The notes under the pieces: model-generated
Databases searched by the model: none
Seen by the model: the letters and a program-made list of their open reading frames with translations, nothing else
Told to the model about the DNA's origin: nothing
Shown: positions 7,927-17,023 of the stretch, one piece after another
Position numbering within the stretch: the first letter of the stretch is position 1
How the letters are laid out: each line of letters starts with the position of its first letter
Position numbers and translations under genes: made by a program
Assembly: GCF_035916875.1 (NCBI RefSeq)
Contig: NZ_JAXUHN010000094.1
Coordinates: 1-64,000, forward strand
Direction of reading: 5' to 3'
Source of the DNA: Methylomicrobium sp035916875
GTDB lineage: Bacteria > Pseudomonadota > Gammaproteobacteria > Methylococcales > Methylomonadaceae
DNA: 64,000 nt

Positions 7927-8005
7927 GTGGCCTCGATGGAGTGTAACGGAATCGAGGTTTCGAAGCCGTCAATCCCTCGATTCCGCCGCGCTGCATCGAG
8001 GCTAC
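7927..8005. repeat. nested inverted repeat upstream of rtcR
   Basis: The outer arms GTGGCCTCGATG / CATCGAGGCTAC (one mismatch) enclose the inner arms CGGAATCGAGG / CCTCGATTCCG, a 79-bp palindromic unit ending 16 bases before the rtcR ATG. The architecture resembles a REP or small MITE. It might also be cruciform regulatory DNA between rtcR and rtcB, which lie head to head, but its position so close to the rtcR start argues that a transcript would begin within or before it. Confidence 0.7.
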
Positions 8006-8021
8006 ATTGATGGGGATTCAA

Positions 8022-9617
8022 ATGAAAACAGTGATCATCGGCCTGTTGGGCGCGCGTTTGGATCATGCGGGCTTCGGCAGAAAACGCCACGAACGTTGGC
8101 GTCCGACCGTGTCGCTGGTGATGCACGACAGTCTGCCGGTCGACGAATTCGTATTGCTGCATCATCCCGAAGAACGGGAATTGGCAGGGATCACGGTCGG
8201 CGACATGCGCGAATTGTCGCCGCTAACGAACATCACGACCCATCTGGTCGATTATGCCGATCCGTGGGATTTCGAACAGGTTTACAGCCAGTTGCTCGAT
8301 TTCACGCGCGGTTATGCGTTCGATCCCGAGCAGAACGAGTATTACGTTCATATCACCACCGGCACCCACGTCGCGCAAATCTGCCTGTATCTATTGACCG
8401 AGGCGAACTACATTCCGGGCAAATTGCTACAGACCTCGCCGAGCAAGGAAGGCAATCAAGGCAGCTATCGGATCATCGATCTGGATTTGTCGCGCTACGA
8501 CCAGATCGCTTCACGCTTCGAAAAGGAAGCTCGGGACGGCATCGCCTATCTGAAAAGCGGCATCGAAACCCGGAATCCGGCATTCAACCGGTTGATTTCG
8601 CAGATCGAACAGGTCTCGATCAAATCGTCCGCGCCGATGCTGCTGACCGGTCCGACCGGCGCGGGTAAATCGCGTCTCGCCAAGCGCATCTATGAATTGA
8701 AAAAGCAGCGCGGCCAGTTGACGGGGAGGCTGGTCGAAGTGAACTGCGCGACCCTGCGCGGCGACAATGCGATGTCGGCGCTGTTCGGCCATGTCAAAGG
8801 CGCGTTTACCGGTGCTTTAAATCCGCGCACCGGTCTTCTCCGCGAGGCGGACAAGGGGCTGTTGTTTCTCGATGAAATCGGCGAGTTGGGTCTGGACGAG
8901 CAGGCGATGCTGTTGCGCGCGATCGAAGACAAGGTGTTCACGCCGCTCGGCGGCGACCGCGAAACCGGCAGCGATTTTCAATTGATCGTGGGCACCAACC
9001 GCAATCTGTACGAACAGGTACGCAACGGACGATTCCGTGAAGACTTACTGGCGCGGATCAATTTATGGACCTACCAGTTGCCGCCGTTGAAGCAGCGCAT
9101 CGAGGATTTCGAACCGAATCTCGAACATGAGTTGCAGCAGTTCATGGTCAAGGCCGGCTACAAGGTCAGCTTCAATAAGGCGGCGAGGACGCAGTATCTT
9201 GCCTTCGCCTATGCGCCCGGAGCCTTGTGGCGGGCCAATTTTCGCGATCTGAACTCCAGCGTGACGCGTATGGCGACGCTCGCGACCGGCGGACGAATCA
9301 CCGAGGACATTGTGGAGGGCGAAATCGAGCGCTTGAAGCAGGCGTGGTCCGGGTTTGTCGAGGGGCCGCCCGTCGCAACTGATTCATTGGCCGAAATCCT
9401 GCCGGCGGAGGCGCTCAGAGAACTCGATCTATTCGACCGAATGCAGCTTGCCGAAGTGGTGAAGGTCTGCCGCGAGAGTCGCAACATGGCCGAGGCAGGA
9501 CGTAAGCTATATAACGCCAGCCGCAATCTTAAAACCAGCATGAACGACAGTCACCGCTTGAAACAATATTTGCTGCGGTTTGGGTTGACGTTTCAGGCGG
9601 TGTCCAATGGCGATTGA
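8022..9617 (+). CDS. rtcR: sigma-54-dependent transcriptional regulator RtcR
   Basis: Activator of the RNA-repair operon. The N-terminal CARF-type domain (about residues 1-180, with ITTGTHVAQICLYLL at 111-125) is thought to sense an RNA-derived ligand. The AAA+ domain has Walker A GPTGAGKS (210-217), the sigma-54-contacting GAFTGA loop (260-265) and Walker B LLFLDE (280-285). A C-terminal helix-turn-helix sits in the last ~60 residues. I choose the ATG at 8022 because GGGGA lies five bases before it and the protein then begins MKTVIIGLLG, as in the family. The product is 531 residues, the usual size. The upstream TTG/ATG options lie inside or next to the palindrome. Confidence 0.95.
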   Translation: MKTVIIGLLGARLDHAGFGRKRHERWRPTVSLVMHDSLPVDEFVLLHHPEERELAGITVGDMRELSPLTNITTHLVDYADPWDFEQVYSQLLDFTRGYAFDPEQNEYYVHITTGTHVAQICLYLLTEANYIPGKLLQTSPSKEGNQGSYRIIDLDLSRYDQIASRFEKEARDGIAYLKSGIETRNPAFNRLISQIEQVSIKSSAPMLLTGPTGAGKSRLAKRIYELKKQRGQLTGRLVEVNCATLRGDNAMSALFGHVKGAFTGALNPRTGLLREADKGLLFLDEIGELGLDEQAMLLRAIEDKVFTPLGGDRETGSDFQLIVGTNRNLYEQVRNGRFREDLLARINLWTYQLPPLKQRIEDFEPNLEHELQQFMVKAGYKVSFNKAARTQYLAFAYAPGALWRANFRDLNSSVTRMATLATGGRITEDIVEGEIERLKQAWSGFVEGPPVATDSLAEILPAEALRELDLFDRMQLAEVVKVCRESRNMAEAGRKLYNASRNLKTSMNDSHRLKQYLLRFGLTFQAVSNGD

Positions 9618-9667
9618 TTTATTTATACTGTGAAGCAATTTTTTTGATTGGGTATTGGGATTTCACG

Positions 9668-11220
9668 GTGAAAGGGTTCGTACGCGCCGACATCGACGGC
9701 TTTTTCGGTCTGGCGCTGGATAATCTGGTGCAGTTGCTGGTAATCGTGGGATTGTGCGGGCCCGTGCTGGGCTTCTCCGACGACTTGATCTATCGCCACA
9801 TTTTGCCTGGCGCGGCGGTGTCGGTATTGCTCGGCAATCTCTTTTACGCTTACCAGGCCAAACGACTGGCGGCGGCGACCGGCCGCGACGATATTTGCGC
9901 CTTGCCATACGGCATCAACACCGTATCGCTGTTTTCGCGTATATTTTTCTGGTGATGCTGCCCGCGAAAATGGCCGCAGAGGCAAGCGGGGCCGAAAATC
10001 CGGAGCATATCGCCTGGCAGGCGGGTTTGTTTGCCTGTTTCGGGTCCGGGCTTATCGAGCTGGGCGGCGCGTTCGTGGCGGAGAAATTACGCCAGGCGAC
10101 GCCGCGCGCCGCATTGCTCTCGACCTTGGCGGGCATCGCGCTGACCTTCATTTCTCTCGGATTTTTGTTCCGCGCCTATGCGCATCCGGTCGTCGGTCTG
10201 GTCACGCTGGCGGTGATCTTGCTGGTTTATTTCGGCCGGCTGCGGTTTCGGGGCAATCTGCCGGGCGGCTTGGTGGCCGTGGTGTTGGGCGTGTTATTGT
10301 CCTGGAGTATGGGGATCGCGCCGGTTGGCCCCTTGCCGGATAATTCACTCGGCATGTATTTGCCGATACCGGTGGCCGGCGATTTGTTTCAGGCTCTGGT
10401 TGCAAAGGATAGCCTGAGTTATCTGTCGGTGATCGTTCCGATGGGGCTGTTCAATCTAATCGGCTCGCTGCAAAACATCGAATCGGCCGAAGCGGCCGGC
10501 GACAGCTACCCGACGCGTTCCTCGCTGGCGGCGAACGGCCTCGGCACCTTGGCGGCCAGTCTGTTCGGCTCCTGCTTTCCGACCACGATCTATATCGGCC
10601 ATCCGGGCTGGAAGGCGATGGGCGCCCGCTCGGGTTACTCGATTTTGAACGGCGTATTCATCACGGTGATCTGCCTGACCGGCAGCCTGTCTTACATCGC
10701 CTGGGCGGTGCCGATCGACGCCGGCATGGCGATCGTGTTATGGATCGGCATCGTAATCGCGGCGCAGGCATTTCAGGAAACTCCGAAAAGCCACGCGCCA
10801 GCGGTCGTGATGGGGCTGCTGCCCGGCATCGCGGCCTGGGGCGCGTTCATGGCCAAAAGCGGGGTACGCGCGGCTGACTATGGCGGCGAGCCGATGCCCG
10901 CATTTTCGGAATCGATGCTGGCGCGTTTTCAACAGGCGGATATTTGGATCGAAGGCACATTCGCATTGGAACAGGGTTTTATCTTTACCGCGATGATTCT
11001 GGCCGCATTGACGGTCTCGGTGATCGAGCGCGAATTCATCAAGGCTGCGCTGTGGAGCGCTTCGGCCAGTCTATTGTCGGCCTCAGGTCTGATGCATTCC
11101 TACCGTTGGACACCGGCGGATACCGTGTTGTCATTGACGCCGGCATGGGAATGGGCTTTGGCTTATTTGCTGATGAGCCTGGTTTTTTTGAGTGCGAAGT
11201 GGCTGCTGGTTGAAGATTGA
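9668..11220 (+). pseudogene. NCS2-like (xanthine/uracil-type) permease, frameshifted
   Basis: Multi-pass membrane transporter of the nucleobase:cation symporter-2 superfamily, an uncharacterised branch. The N-terminal part (from GTG 9668: VKGFVRADIDGFFGLALDN) reads in one frame up to about 9935. The remainder, from YIFLVMLPAKMAAEASGAEN to the stop at 11220, continues in another. One T missing from the run at 9932-9935 would restore a single protein of about 518 residues with about 12 helices. The conserved regions GDSYPTRSSLAANGLGTL and GSCFPTTIYIGHPGWK are intact, which suggests a recent lesion or a sequencing error. It directly follows rtcR and could be cotranscribed. Substrate unknown. Confidence 0.75.
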
Positions 11221-11282
11221 TGTCGGCGTTTAACGCACATTCTGCAGCTAAAAATAAGTCATGACGTAAGCATACGATATAT

Positions 11283-11316
11283 CGTCAAACATCTCTTGGC
11301 CAAGCGATGTTTGACG
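11283..11316. terminator. hairpin between convergent genes
   Basis: Perfect 11-bp inverted repeat CGTCAAACATC / GATGTTTGACG with a 12-base loop lies 60 bases after the permease stop and about 95 bases before the end of the convergent flippase gene. There is no T-tract, so termination is a guess from its position. Confidence 0.4.
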
Positions 11317-11409
11317 AAGGTCGCGCGATGCTTGATTCGGCGATCTTGGAGGGCGTTCGCTCGACCATTTCCCAAAAAATCACGGTCGCTGATTTGTCGG
11401 GCCGAATCC

Positions 11410-12879
11410 TCAGTCAATGGCAATACGCTGGCGGCGTTCCAGCAGCGTTGCGGTCAATAAATAACTCAACATCAGCATCGTTGCGGCCTGCCAAGGCTTG
11501 AAGCCGGATGTCAACAACGGTTCGCGGGCCAAATATAAGCCGAGACCGAACACGATGTAAAAAATTATCCGTTTCAGATCGTAAGCGACCGGGTAATATA
11601 TTCTGCCTAAAAGATACGAGATGGATGCCATGCCTGCGTAACAGGCCAGCGTCGCCCAGGCCGAGCCGACATAGCCGTAAAGCGGAATCCACCACAGATT
11701 TAGACCTATCGTCAGCAACGCGCCACTGAGCGAGACGAAGGCGCCCATCAAGGTCTTGTCGGTCAGTTTGTACCAGATCGACAGATTCACATAAATGCCA
11801 AGGAAAAGATTCGCGAGCAGCAGAATCGGCGTCACGCCGAGCCCCGCCCGAAATTCCCTGCCGACAAAATATTGGAAGAAATCGAGATACAGGGTCACCA
11901 ACAAAAAGATCGCCATGCAGAAAATCACGAAATACTTCATCACGTCCGCATAAATCTGGCGCGCATCGCTCTTGTCCGCATAGGCGAAGAAAAACGGTTC
12001 GGCCGCATAACGGAACGCCTGGATGAACAGCGACATCAGGATCGACAGCTTGTAGCAGGCGCTGTAGATGCCGAGCATGCGCATGTTCGTCAACGGATCG
12101 TGCGGCAGCAGATATTTTAGCAACGCGCGGTCGAGCATTTCATTGATGATGCCGGCGAAACCGATGACCACCATCGGCAGCGAATAGCGCAGCATGCTTT
12201 TGAACAGTGCCCTGTCGAAGCCCCAGAGCAGACCTTTTAGCTGCGGCGTCAGCAGGACGAATTTGACGCCACTGGCGGCCAGATTTGCGATGAACACATA
12301 GCCGAGACCGATGCCGGGATCATAGATCGGCGCGAACCAGATCTGTTCGTTTTTGGCGTAAAGCGGCGGGCAATAGGCGATGAAAAACAGGCTCAAGCCG
12401 ACCGTGACCAGAATCTCGACGATCTTGATGCCGGCAAAACGGAACGCCTTGTTTTCTGCCCTGAGCCGCGCAAAGGGGATCGAGGCGACTGCATCGAGGC
12501 ACAAAATAATCGCAAACCACTGCACATATTCCGGGTGATGGGCATAATGCAACGCATCGGAAAGCGGAGCCCGGATGAGCCGGATCAGCAGCAGGAAACA
12601 CAGATTGACCAGCAGCACAAACCATAACGCGGTGGCATAAGCGTTATCGCGTTGGGGGGCGTTTTTATCGCGAAAACGGAAATAGCCGGTTTCGAAACCG
12701 AATATCAGCAATACAGCAAAAAAACCGGCATAGGCATAAAATTCCGAGACGACCCCGTATTCGGCCGCAGAGAAATGATAGGTATAAAGTGGCACCAACA
12801 AATAATTCAGAAACCGCCCGAAGATGCTGCTGAGGCCGTAGATGGCGGTTTGCGAGGCGAGTTTTTTGATGATGCTCAT
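11410..12879 (-). CDS. polysaccharide/oligosaccharide flippase family membrane protein
   Basis: Wzx/MATE-type (MurJ-TarB superfamily) transporter predicted to flip lipid-linked sugars across the inner membrane. The 489-residue product has about 14 hydrophobic helices. It begins with the family's typical opening MSIIKKLASQTAIYGLSSIF, with helix 1 followed by GRFLNYLLVPLYTYHFSAAE. No glycosyltransferase genes lie next to it, so the exported glycan cannot be named. It ends 49 bp downstream of mtaB on the same strand and may be cotranscribed with it. Confident as a family call only. Confidence 0.88.
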   Translation of the reverse strand: MSIIKKLASQTAIYGLSSIFGRFLNYLLVPLYTYHFSAAEYGVVSEFYAYAGFFAVLLIFGFETGYFRFRDKNAPQRDNAYATALWFVLLVNLCFLLLIRLIRAPLSDALHYAHHPEYVQWFAIILCLDAVASIPFARLRAENKAFRFAGIKIVEILVTVGLSLFFIAYCPPLYAKNEQIWFAPIYDPGIGLGYVFIANLAASGVKFVLLTPQLKGLLWGFDRALFKSMLRYSLPMVVIGFAGIINEMLDRALLKYLLPHDPLTNMRMLGIYSACYKLSILMSLFIQAFRYAAEPFFFAYADKSDARQIYADVMKYFVIFCMAIFLLVTLYLDFFQYFVGREFRAGLGVTPILLLANLFLGIYVNLSIWYKLTDKTLMGAFVSLSGALLTIGLNLWWIPLYGYVGSAWATLACYAGMASISYLLGRIYYPVAYDLKRIIFYIVFGLGLYLAREPLLTSGFKPWQAATMLMLSYLLTATLLERRQRIAID

Positions 12880-12927
12880 CGGCTCTGTCGCGGGTAGTTT
12901 GGGGATGGAAAGAAGGCAATCGAGGGG

Positions 12928-14217
12928 TTATTCGCGCAATTTGCCAGTAATCCAGTTTTGGCCTGTTTCGGTCAGGCGGGCATGAATAACCTGATTTTCG
13001 ATCGTTCGGTCCCGGCTCACGATGCAACCGACCTTCAAATAATTCGGTGTATAGCCGAATACGCGATGTCGGTCTTCGCCGCAAGCCTCGCTATAGCCTT
13101 CCCACAACACCGGAAACTCTCGTTCCAGATTGTCCTGGTAAAACTTCTGCCTCATATCTTCGGCCAGGCGGTGCAAAACCGCACTGCGTTGTTTTTTAAT
13201 CGCATTGTTCACCTGGCCGGGCAGCGTAGCGGCCTTGGTGCCTTCGCGACGCGAATAGGTAAAGATATGGATATGGCCGAAGCCGGTTTTTTTGATAAAG
13301 TCGAGGCTTTCCTGCCACTCCTCCTCGGTTTCACCCGGAAAGCCGACGATGATGTCGGTCGTGACATTGAAGTGGGGGATTTGCTGGCGCAGGCGCTCGA
13401 TGATCGCTGTGAATTCCTGCGTTTTGCAGCGCCTCGCCATCCGCCTAAGCACGCTGTCCGAACCGCTCTGCAAGGGCAGATGCAGGTGCGGCATCAGGCG
13501 CGGATTGTCGAACAGCTCGAAAAAACTGTCGGTTAATTCCCAGGGTTCGAGCGAGCCGAGCCGGATGCGCGGAATGTCGGTTTGCGCCAGGATCGCCTGG
13601 ATCAAATCGGCCATATTGCAGCCCTGATCGCTGCCGTAGCCGCCTAGATGCACGCCGGTCAGCACCACTTCGGCGATGCCTTGGCCGTGCAGGGTATTGA
13701 TTTCCTCGATGATCGCCTCGATCGGTCGGCTTTTTTCTTCGCCTCGGGCGACGGTCACGATGCAAAACGTGCAGCGGTAGCGGCAGCCGTCCTGGACTTT
13801 CACGAACGCGCGTTGGCGTCCGCGGGTAAACAGCGAAAATTCGCCGGGTTCTGTCGCTTGCGCCGGCATGCTGGTCAAATTCAGTTCGCTCAGGGTTTTT
13901 TCGACCAGTTTGTCCTTATCCTGATTGCCGATCACCAGATCGACGCCCATTTCGGATTCGGCTTGCTGTTGATTCAAGGTCGCATAGCAGCCGCTGACGA
14001 CCAGCTTGGCCTGCGGGTTGTCGCGGTGAATCCTTCGAATAAGCTGGCGCGATTTGCGTGCCGCATCCTGGGTCACCGCGCAGGAGTTCAGCACGATCAA
14101 TTGCGCGGCTTCCGGCTTTGTGGTGATCTGATGACCGGAGCGCTGAAAATCCTGCGCCCAGGTTTCGAGTTCGGCTTCGTTGAGCCGGCAGCCGAGGGTT
14201 TGCAAGTGAACTAACAT
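12928..14217 (-). CDS. mtaB: tRNA t6A37 methylthiotransferase MtaB
   Basis: Radical-SAM enzyme that adds a methylthio group to N6-threonylcarbamoyladenosine at position 37 of ANN-decoding tRNAs. The 429-residue product has an N-terminal UPF0004 domain (residues 1-120) with Cys ligands in TLGCRLNE, NSCAVT and SGCYA. The radical-SAM CxxxCxxC motif CRYRCTFC lies near 145-152, and a TRAM-like C-terminal domain follows from about 370. The beginning MLVHLQTLGCRLNEAELETW separates MtaB from MiaB and RimO. The gene starts one base before the end of the SpmAB-like gene, implying translational coupling. Confidence 0.93.
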   Translation of the reverse strand: MLVHLQTLGCRLNEAELETWAQDFQRSGHQITTKPEAAQLIVLNSCAVTQDAARKSRQLIRRIHRDNPQAKLVVSGCYATLNQQQAESEMGVDLVIGNQDKDKLVEKTLSELNLTSMPAQATEPGEFSLFTRGRQRAFVKVQDGCRYRCTFCIVTVARGEEKSRPIEAIIEEINTLHGQGIAEVVLTGVHLGGYGSDQGCNMADLIQAILAQTDIPRIRLGSLEPWELTDSFFELFDNPRLMPHLHLPLQSGSDSVLRRMARRCKTQEFTAIIERLRQQIPHFNVTTDIIVGFPGETEEEWQESLDFIKKTGFGHIHIFTYSRREGTKAATLPGQVNNAIKKQRSAVLHRLAEDMRQKFYQDNLEREFPVLWEGYSEACGEDRHRVFGYTPNYLKVGCIVSRDRTIENQVIHARLTETGQNWITGKLRE

Positions 14218-15450
14218 CTATCCGAAAAACCAGTAACAAATCAAAATGGAGGCGATAACGCCCACAAAATCCGCCATTATCCCACAACCGGCGGCATGGC
14301 GGATATTTTTGATGCCGACCGCGCCGAAATACACCGCCAGCACATAAAAGGTCGTTTCGGTGCTGCCCTGGATGATGCAGGACAGGCGTCCGGCAAACGA
14401 GTCGGCACCGAGTGTCTTCATCGTGTCGATCATCATCGCGCGCGCGCCGCTGCCGCTGAACGGTTTGATCAAGGCGGTCGGCAAGGCGTCGATGAAACGG
14501 CTGTCGAGTTCGAATAAAGCGGCCAGATAGCGTATCCATTCGTTCAAAAGTTCCAGCGCGCCGCTGGCCCGGAACACGCCGATCGCGGCCAGCATCGCGA
14601 CCAGATACGGGATGATCGTGATTGCGGTCTGAAAGCCTTCCTTCGCGCCTTCGACAAACGCTTCGTAGGCGTTGATCTTTCGATGCAGCGCGCCGGCGAT
14701 GAAGACGATCACCAGCGAGAACAGGGTCACATTGCTGATCAGCGCCGATTGAGTGAGCATGTCCTCTTTCGGCAGGCCAGTGAAATAGACGAGCAGGGTG
14801 CCGATCAACAAAGTCATGCCGGCCAGATAGGCCAGCACGACTTTGTCGAGTAGATTAATCCTCTGCATCCAGGCGACCGCCAGCAGGCCGGCAAGTGTCG
14901 AACAATAGGTCGCGATGAGGATCGGGATGAACACGTCGGTTGGATTGACCGCGCCGAGCTGCGCGCGGTAGGTGAAGATCGTGACCGGGAACAGCGTCAC
15001 CGAGGAGGTGTTGATCACCAGAAACAATATTTGCGCGTTGCTGGCGGTCTCCGGGTTCGGATTCAGCGCCTGCAATTCCTTCATTGCCTTGATGCCGAGC
15101 GGCGTCGCGGCATTGTCGAGGCCGAGCGCGTTGGCCGAAATATTCATCACGATCGCGCCGAGTGCGGGATGATTTTTCGGAATGTCCGGCATCAGGCGGC
15201 TGAATAACGGCGTCAAGCCTTGCGTCAACAATTGCATGAAGCCGCTTTTTTCGCCGACGCGCATGATGCCGAGCCAGAGCGACAGCACACCGGTCAGGCC
15301 CAGTGAAATCTCGAACGCGGCTTTCGACTGGCTGAATAGCGAGGTCATGATGTCGGCGAAGATGTTAGTATCGCCGAAAAAAAGCAGCTTGACCGTCGCG
15401 GTGATAAAGGCGATCAGAAAAAAACCGATCCAGATCAGATTAAGCAGCAC
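14218..15450 (-). CDS. fused spore-maturation SpmA-SpmB (nucleoside-recognition) membrane protein
   Basis: A single polypeptide of about 410 residues joins two 'Gate'/nucleoside-recognition domains that Bacillus encodes as separate SpmA and SpmB. SpmA-like: residues ~1-200 with LTGVLSLWLGIMRVGEKSG and NISANALGLDNAATPLG. SpmB-like: residues ~220-410 with IIPYLVAMLAAIGVFRASGA and KPFSGSGARAMMIDTMKTLG. The substrate is unknown in non-sporulating bacteria. A longer frame begins at GTG 15498, but that codon lies inside the purB terminator hairpin. The GTG at 15450 gives the usual start and I prefer it, although neither has a strong ribosome-binding site. It abuts mtaB. Confidence 0.85.
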   Translation of the reverse strand: MLLNLIWIGFFLIAFITATVKLLFFGDTNIFADIMTSLFSQSKAAFEISLGLTGVLSLWLGIMRVGEKSGFMQLLTQGLTPLFSRLMPDIPKNHPALGAIVMNISANALGLDNAATPLGIKAMKELQALNPNPETASNAQILFLVINTSSVTLFPVTIFTYRAQLGAVNPTDVFIPILIATYCSTLAGLLAVAWMQRINLLDKVVLAYLAGMTLLIGTLLVYFTGLPKEDMLTQSALISNVTLFSLVIVFIAGALHRKINAYEAFVEGAKEGFQTAITIIPYLVAMLAAIGVFRASGALELLNEWIRYLAALFELDSRFIDALPTALIKPFSGSGARAMMIDTMKTLGADSFAGRLSCIIQGSTETTFYVLAVYFGAVGIKNIRHAAGCGIMADFVGVIASILICYWFFG

Positions 15451-15482
15451 GGGTCGATAATCCGTTGGCGGATCGCGCAGGC

Positions 15483-15513
15483 AAAAAAAAGGCTGCACCG
15501 AACGGCGCAGCCT
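15483..15513 (-). terminator. intrinsic terminator of purB
   Basis: On the minus strand AGGCTGCGCCG / CGGTGCAGCCT forms a strong stem followed by eight T's. It lies about 115 bp past the purB stop. Confidence 0.88.
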
Positions 15514-15626
15514 GGGAGAGGAAATACCAAACTCTCAAAACGGGGGAGAAATTCAATGAATTTGCATTATGCATGGCAAATCATTACATATAATTCTAGA
15601 ATGTATCCCACAAATTTCAAGGCGGA

Positions 15627-16991
15627 TTAGATTTTTTTTGCCAAGTTCTCGGCATAGCCGGTATAACCACGAGGCGTCAAGTCCAGCAGATCGGCCTTCG
15701 CTTTGGCCGGAATCTCCAGTTTTTCGATGAAGGCGCGCATTTCGTCCGGCGTGATGCGCTGGCCGCGTGTCAGTTCCTTCAGTTTTTCGTACGGCTTTTC
15801 GATGCCGTAGCGCCGCATGACCGTTTGAATCGGCTCCGCGAGCACTTCCCAATTCGCGTTCAAATCGGCCTCGATCGCCTCGCTATTGATCTGCAATTTG
15901 CCGATGCCTTTCAAGGAAGATTGAATCGCAATCAGCGTATGCGCAATGCCGACGCCGATGTTGCGCAGCACGGTCGAATCGGTCAAATCGCGCTGCCAGC
16001 GCGATACCGGTAATTTTTCGGCCAAAAACGCGAACAGGGCATTCGCGATGCCGAGATTGCCTTCGGAGTTTTCGAAATCGATCGGGTTGACCTTGTGGGG
16101 CATCGTCGACGAGCCGACTTCACCCGCGACGGTTTTTTGTTTGAAGTAGCCGAGTGAAATGTAACCCCAGACATCGCGGTCGAAATCGAGCAGAATCGTG
16201 TTGAAGCGTGACAGCGCATGGAAAAATTCGGCGATGTAGTCGTGCGGTTCGATTTGGATTGTATAAGGATTAAAGGTCAGCCCCAGCGATTCGACAAAGT
16301 TTTGTGCGAAGACTTCCCAGTTCACTTCTGGATAGGCGACGCTGTGCGCATTGTAATTGCCGACCGCGCCGTTGATTTTGCCGAGCAGTTCTACCGTAGC
16401 CAGTTGTTGCCGTTGGCGTTCCATCCGGGCTGCGACGTTAGCGAATTCCTTGCCGGCGGTCGTTGGGCTCGCCGATTGGCCGTGCGTGCGCGACAGCATC
16501 GGTTGCCCGGCGGTGTCGATTGCGATTTTTTTGATCGCCGCGATGCAGGCGTCGATTTGCCGAAGCATCACCCCGCGGCCTTCTTTCAACATTAACGCAT
16601 AAGACAGGTTGTTGATGTCTTCGGAGGTGCAGGCGAAATGGAAAAATTCGGAGACATTTTCGAGTTCCGCATGGCCAGCGATTTTTTCCTTCAAAAAATA
16701 TTCGACCGCCTTCACGTCGTGATTGGTGGTTTTCTCGATGTCCTTGACTCGTTGTGCATCCGTTTCCGAAAAGCCGGCGGCAATCGCATTCAATGCTTGT
16801 GCAGCCTCCGTGCTGAAGGCGGGCACTTCGCTAATCCGAGGATGCGCGGCCAAGGCTTGCAGCCAGCGCACTTCGACGAGCACGCGGAAACGGATCAGGC
16901 CGTATTCGCTGAAAATCGGCCGCAGTGAGGCAACTTTGTCTGCGTAGCGGCCGTCGATGGGAGAGATGGCGGTAAGGGCAAATTGAGTCAT
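15627..16991 (-). CDS. purB: adenylosuccinate lyase
   Basis: Catalyses two fumarate-releasing steps of purine synthesis: SAICAR to AICAR, and adenylosuccinate to AMP. The 454-residue product matches the E. coli-type enzyme in length. It opens with MTQFALTAISPIDGRYADKV. Catalytic elements are the HGQSASPTTAGKE region (catalytic His near 170) and the fumarase/lyase signature SSTMPHKVNPIDFEN (near 295-310) with the flexible-loop serines. The gene is followed by a clear intrinsic terminator and lies 32 bp downstream of mnmA on the same strand, so the three genes nudJ-mnmA-purB are probably one unit. Confidence 0.97.
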   Translation of the reverse strand: MTQFALTAISPIDGRYADKVASLRPIFSEYGLIRFRVLVEVRWLQALAAHPRISEVPAFSTEAAQALNAIAAGFSETDAQRVKDIEKTTNHDVKAVEYFLKEKIAGHAELENVSEFFHFACTSEDINNLSYALMLKEGRGVMLRQIDACIAAIKKIAIDTAGQPMLSRTHGQSASPTTAGKEFANVAARMERQRQQLATVELLGKINGAVGNYNAHSVAYPEVNWEVFAQNFVESLGLTFNPYTIQIEPHDYIAEFFHALSRFNTILLDFDRDVWGYISLGYFKQKTVAGEVGSSTMPHKVNPIDFENSEGNLGIANALFAFLAEKLPVSRWQRDLTDSTVLRNIGVGIAHTLIAIQSSLKGIGKLQINSEAIEADLNANWEVLAEPIQTVMRRYGIEKPYEKLKELTRGQRITPDEMRAFIEKLEIPAKAKADLLDLTPRGYTGYAENLAKKI

Positions 16992-17023
16992 GAAAATAAC
17001 ATTTAATAAATGATAAGGAAAAA

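Noticed and set aside
15451..15498. N-terminal extension of the SpmAB-like protein
   Set aside because: The codons lie inside the purB terminator stem and poly-U tract and have no similarity to the family.
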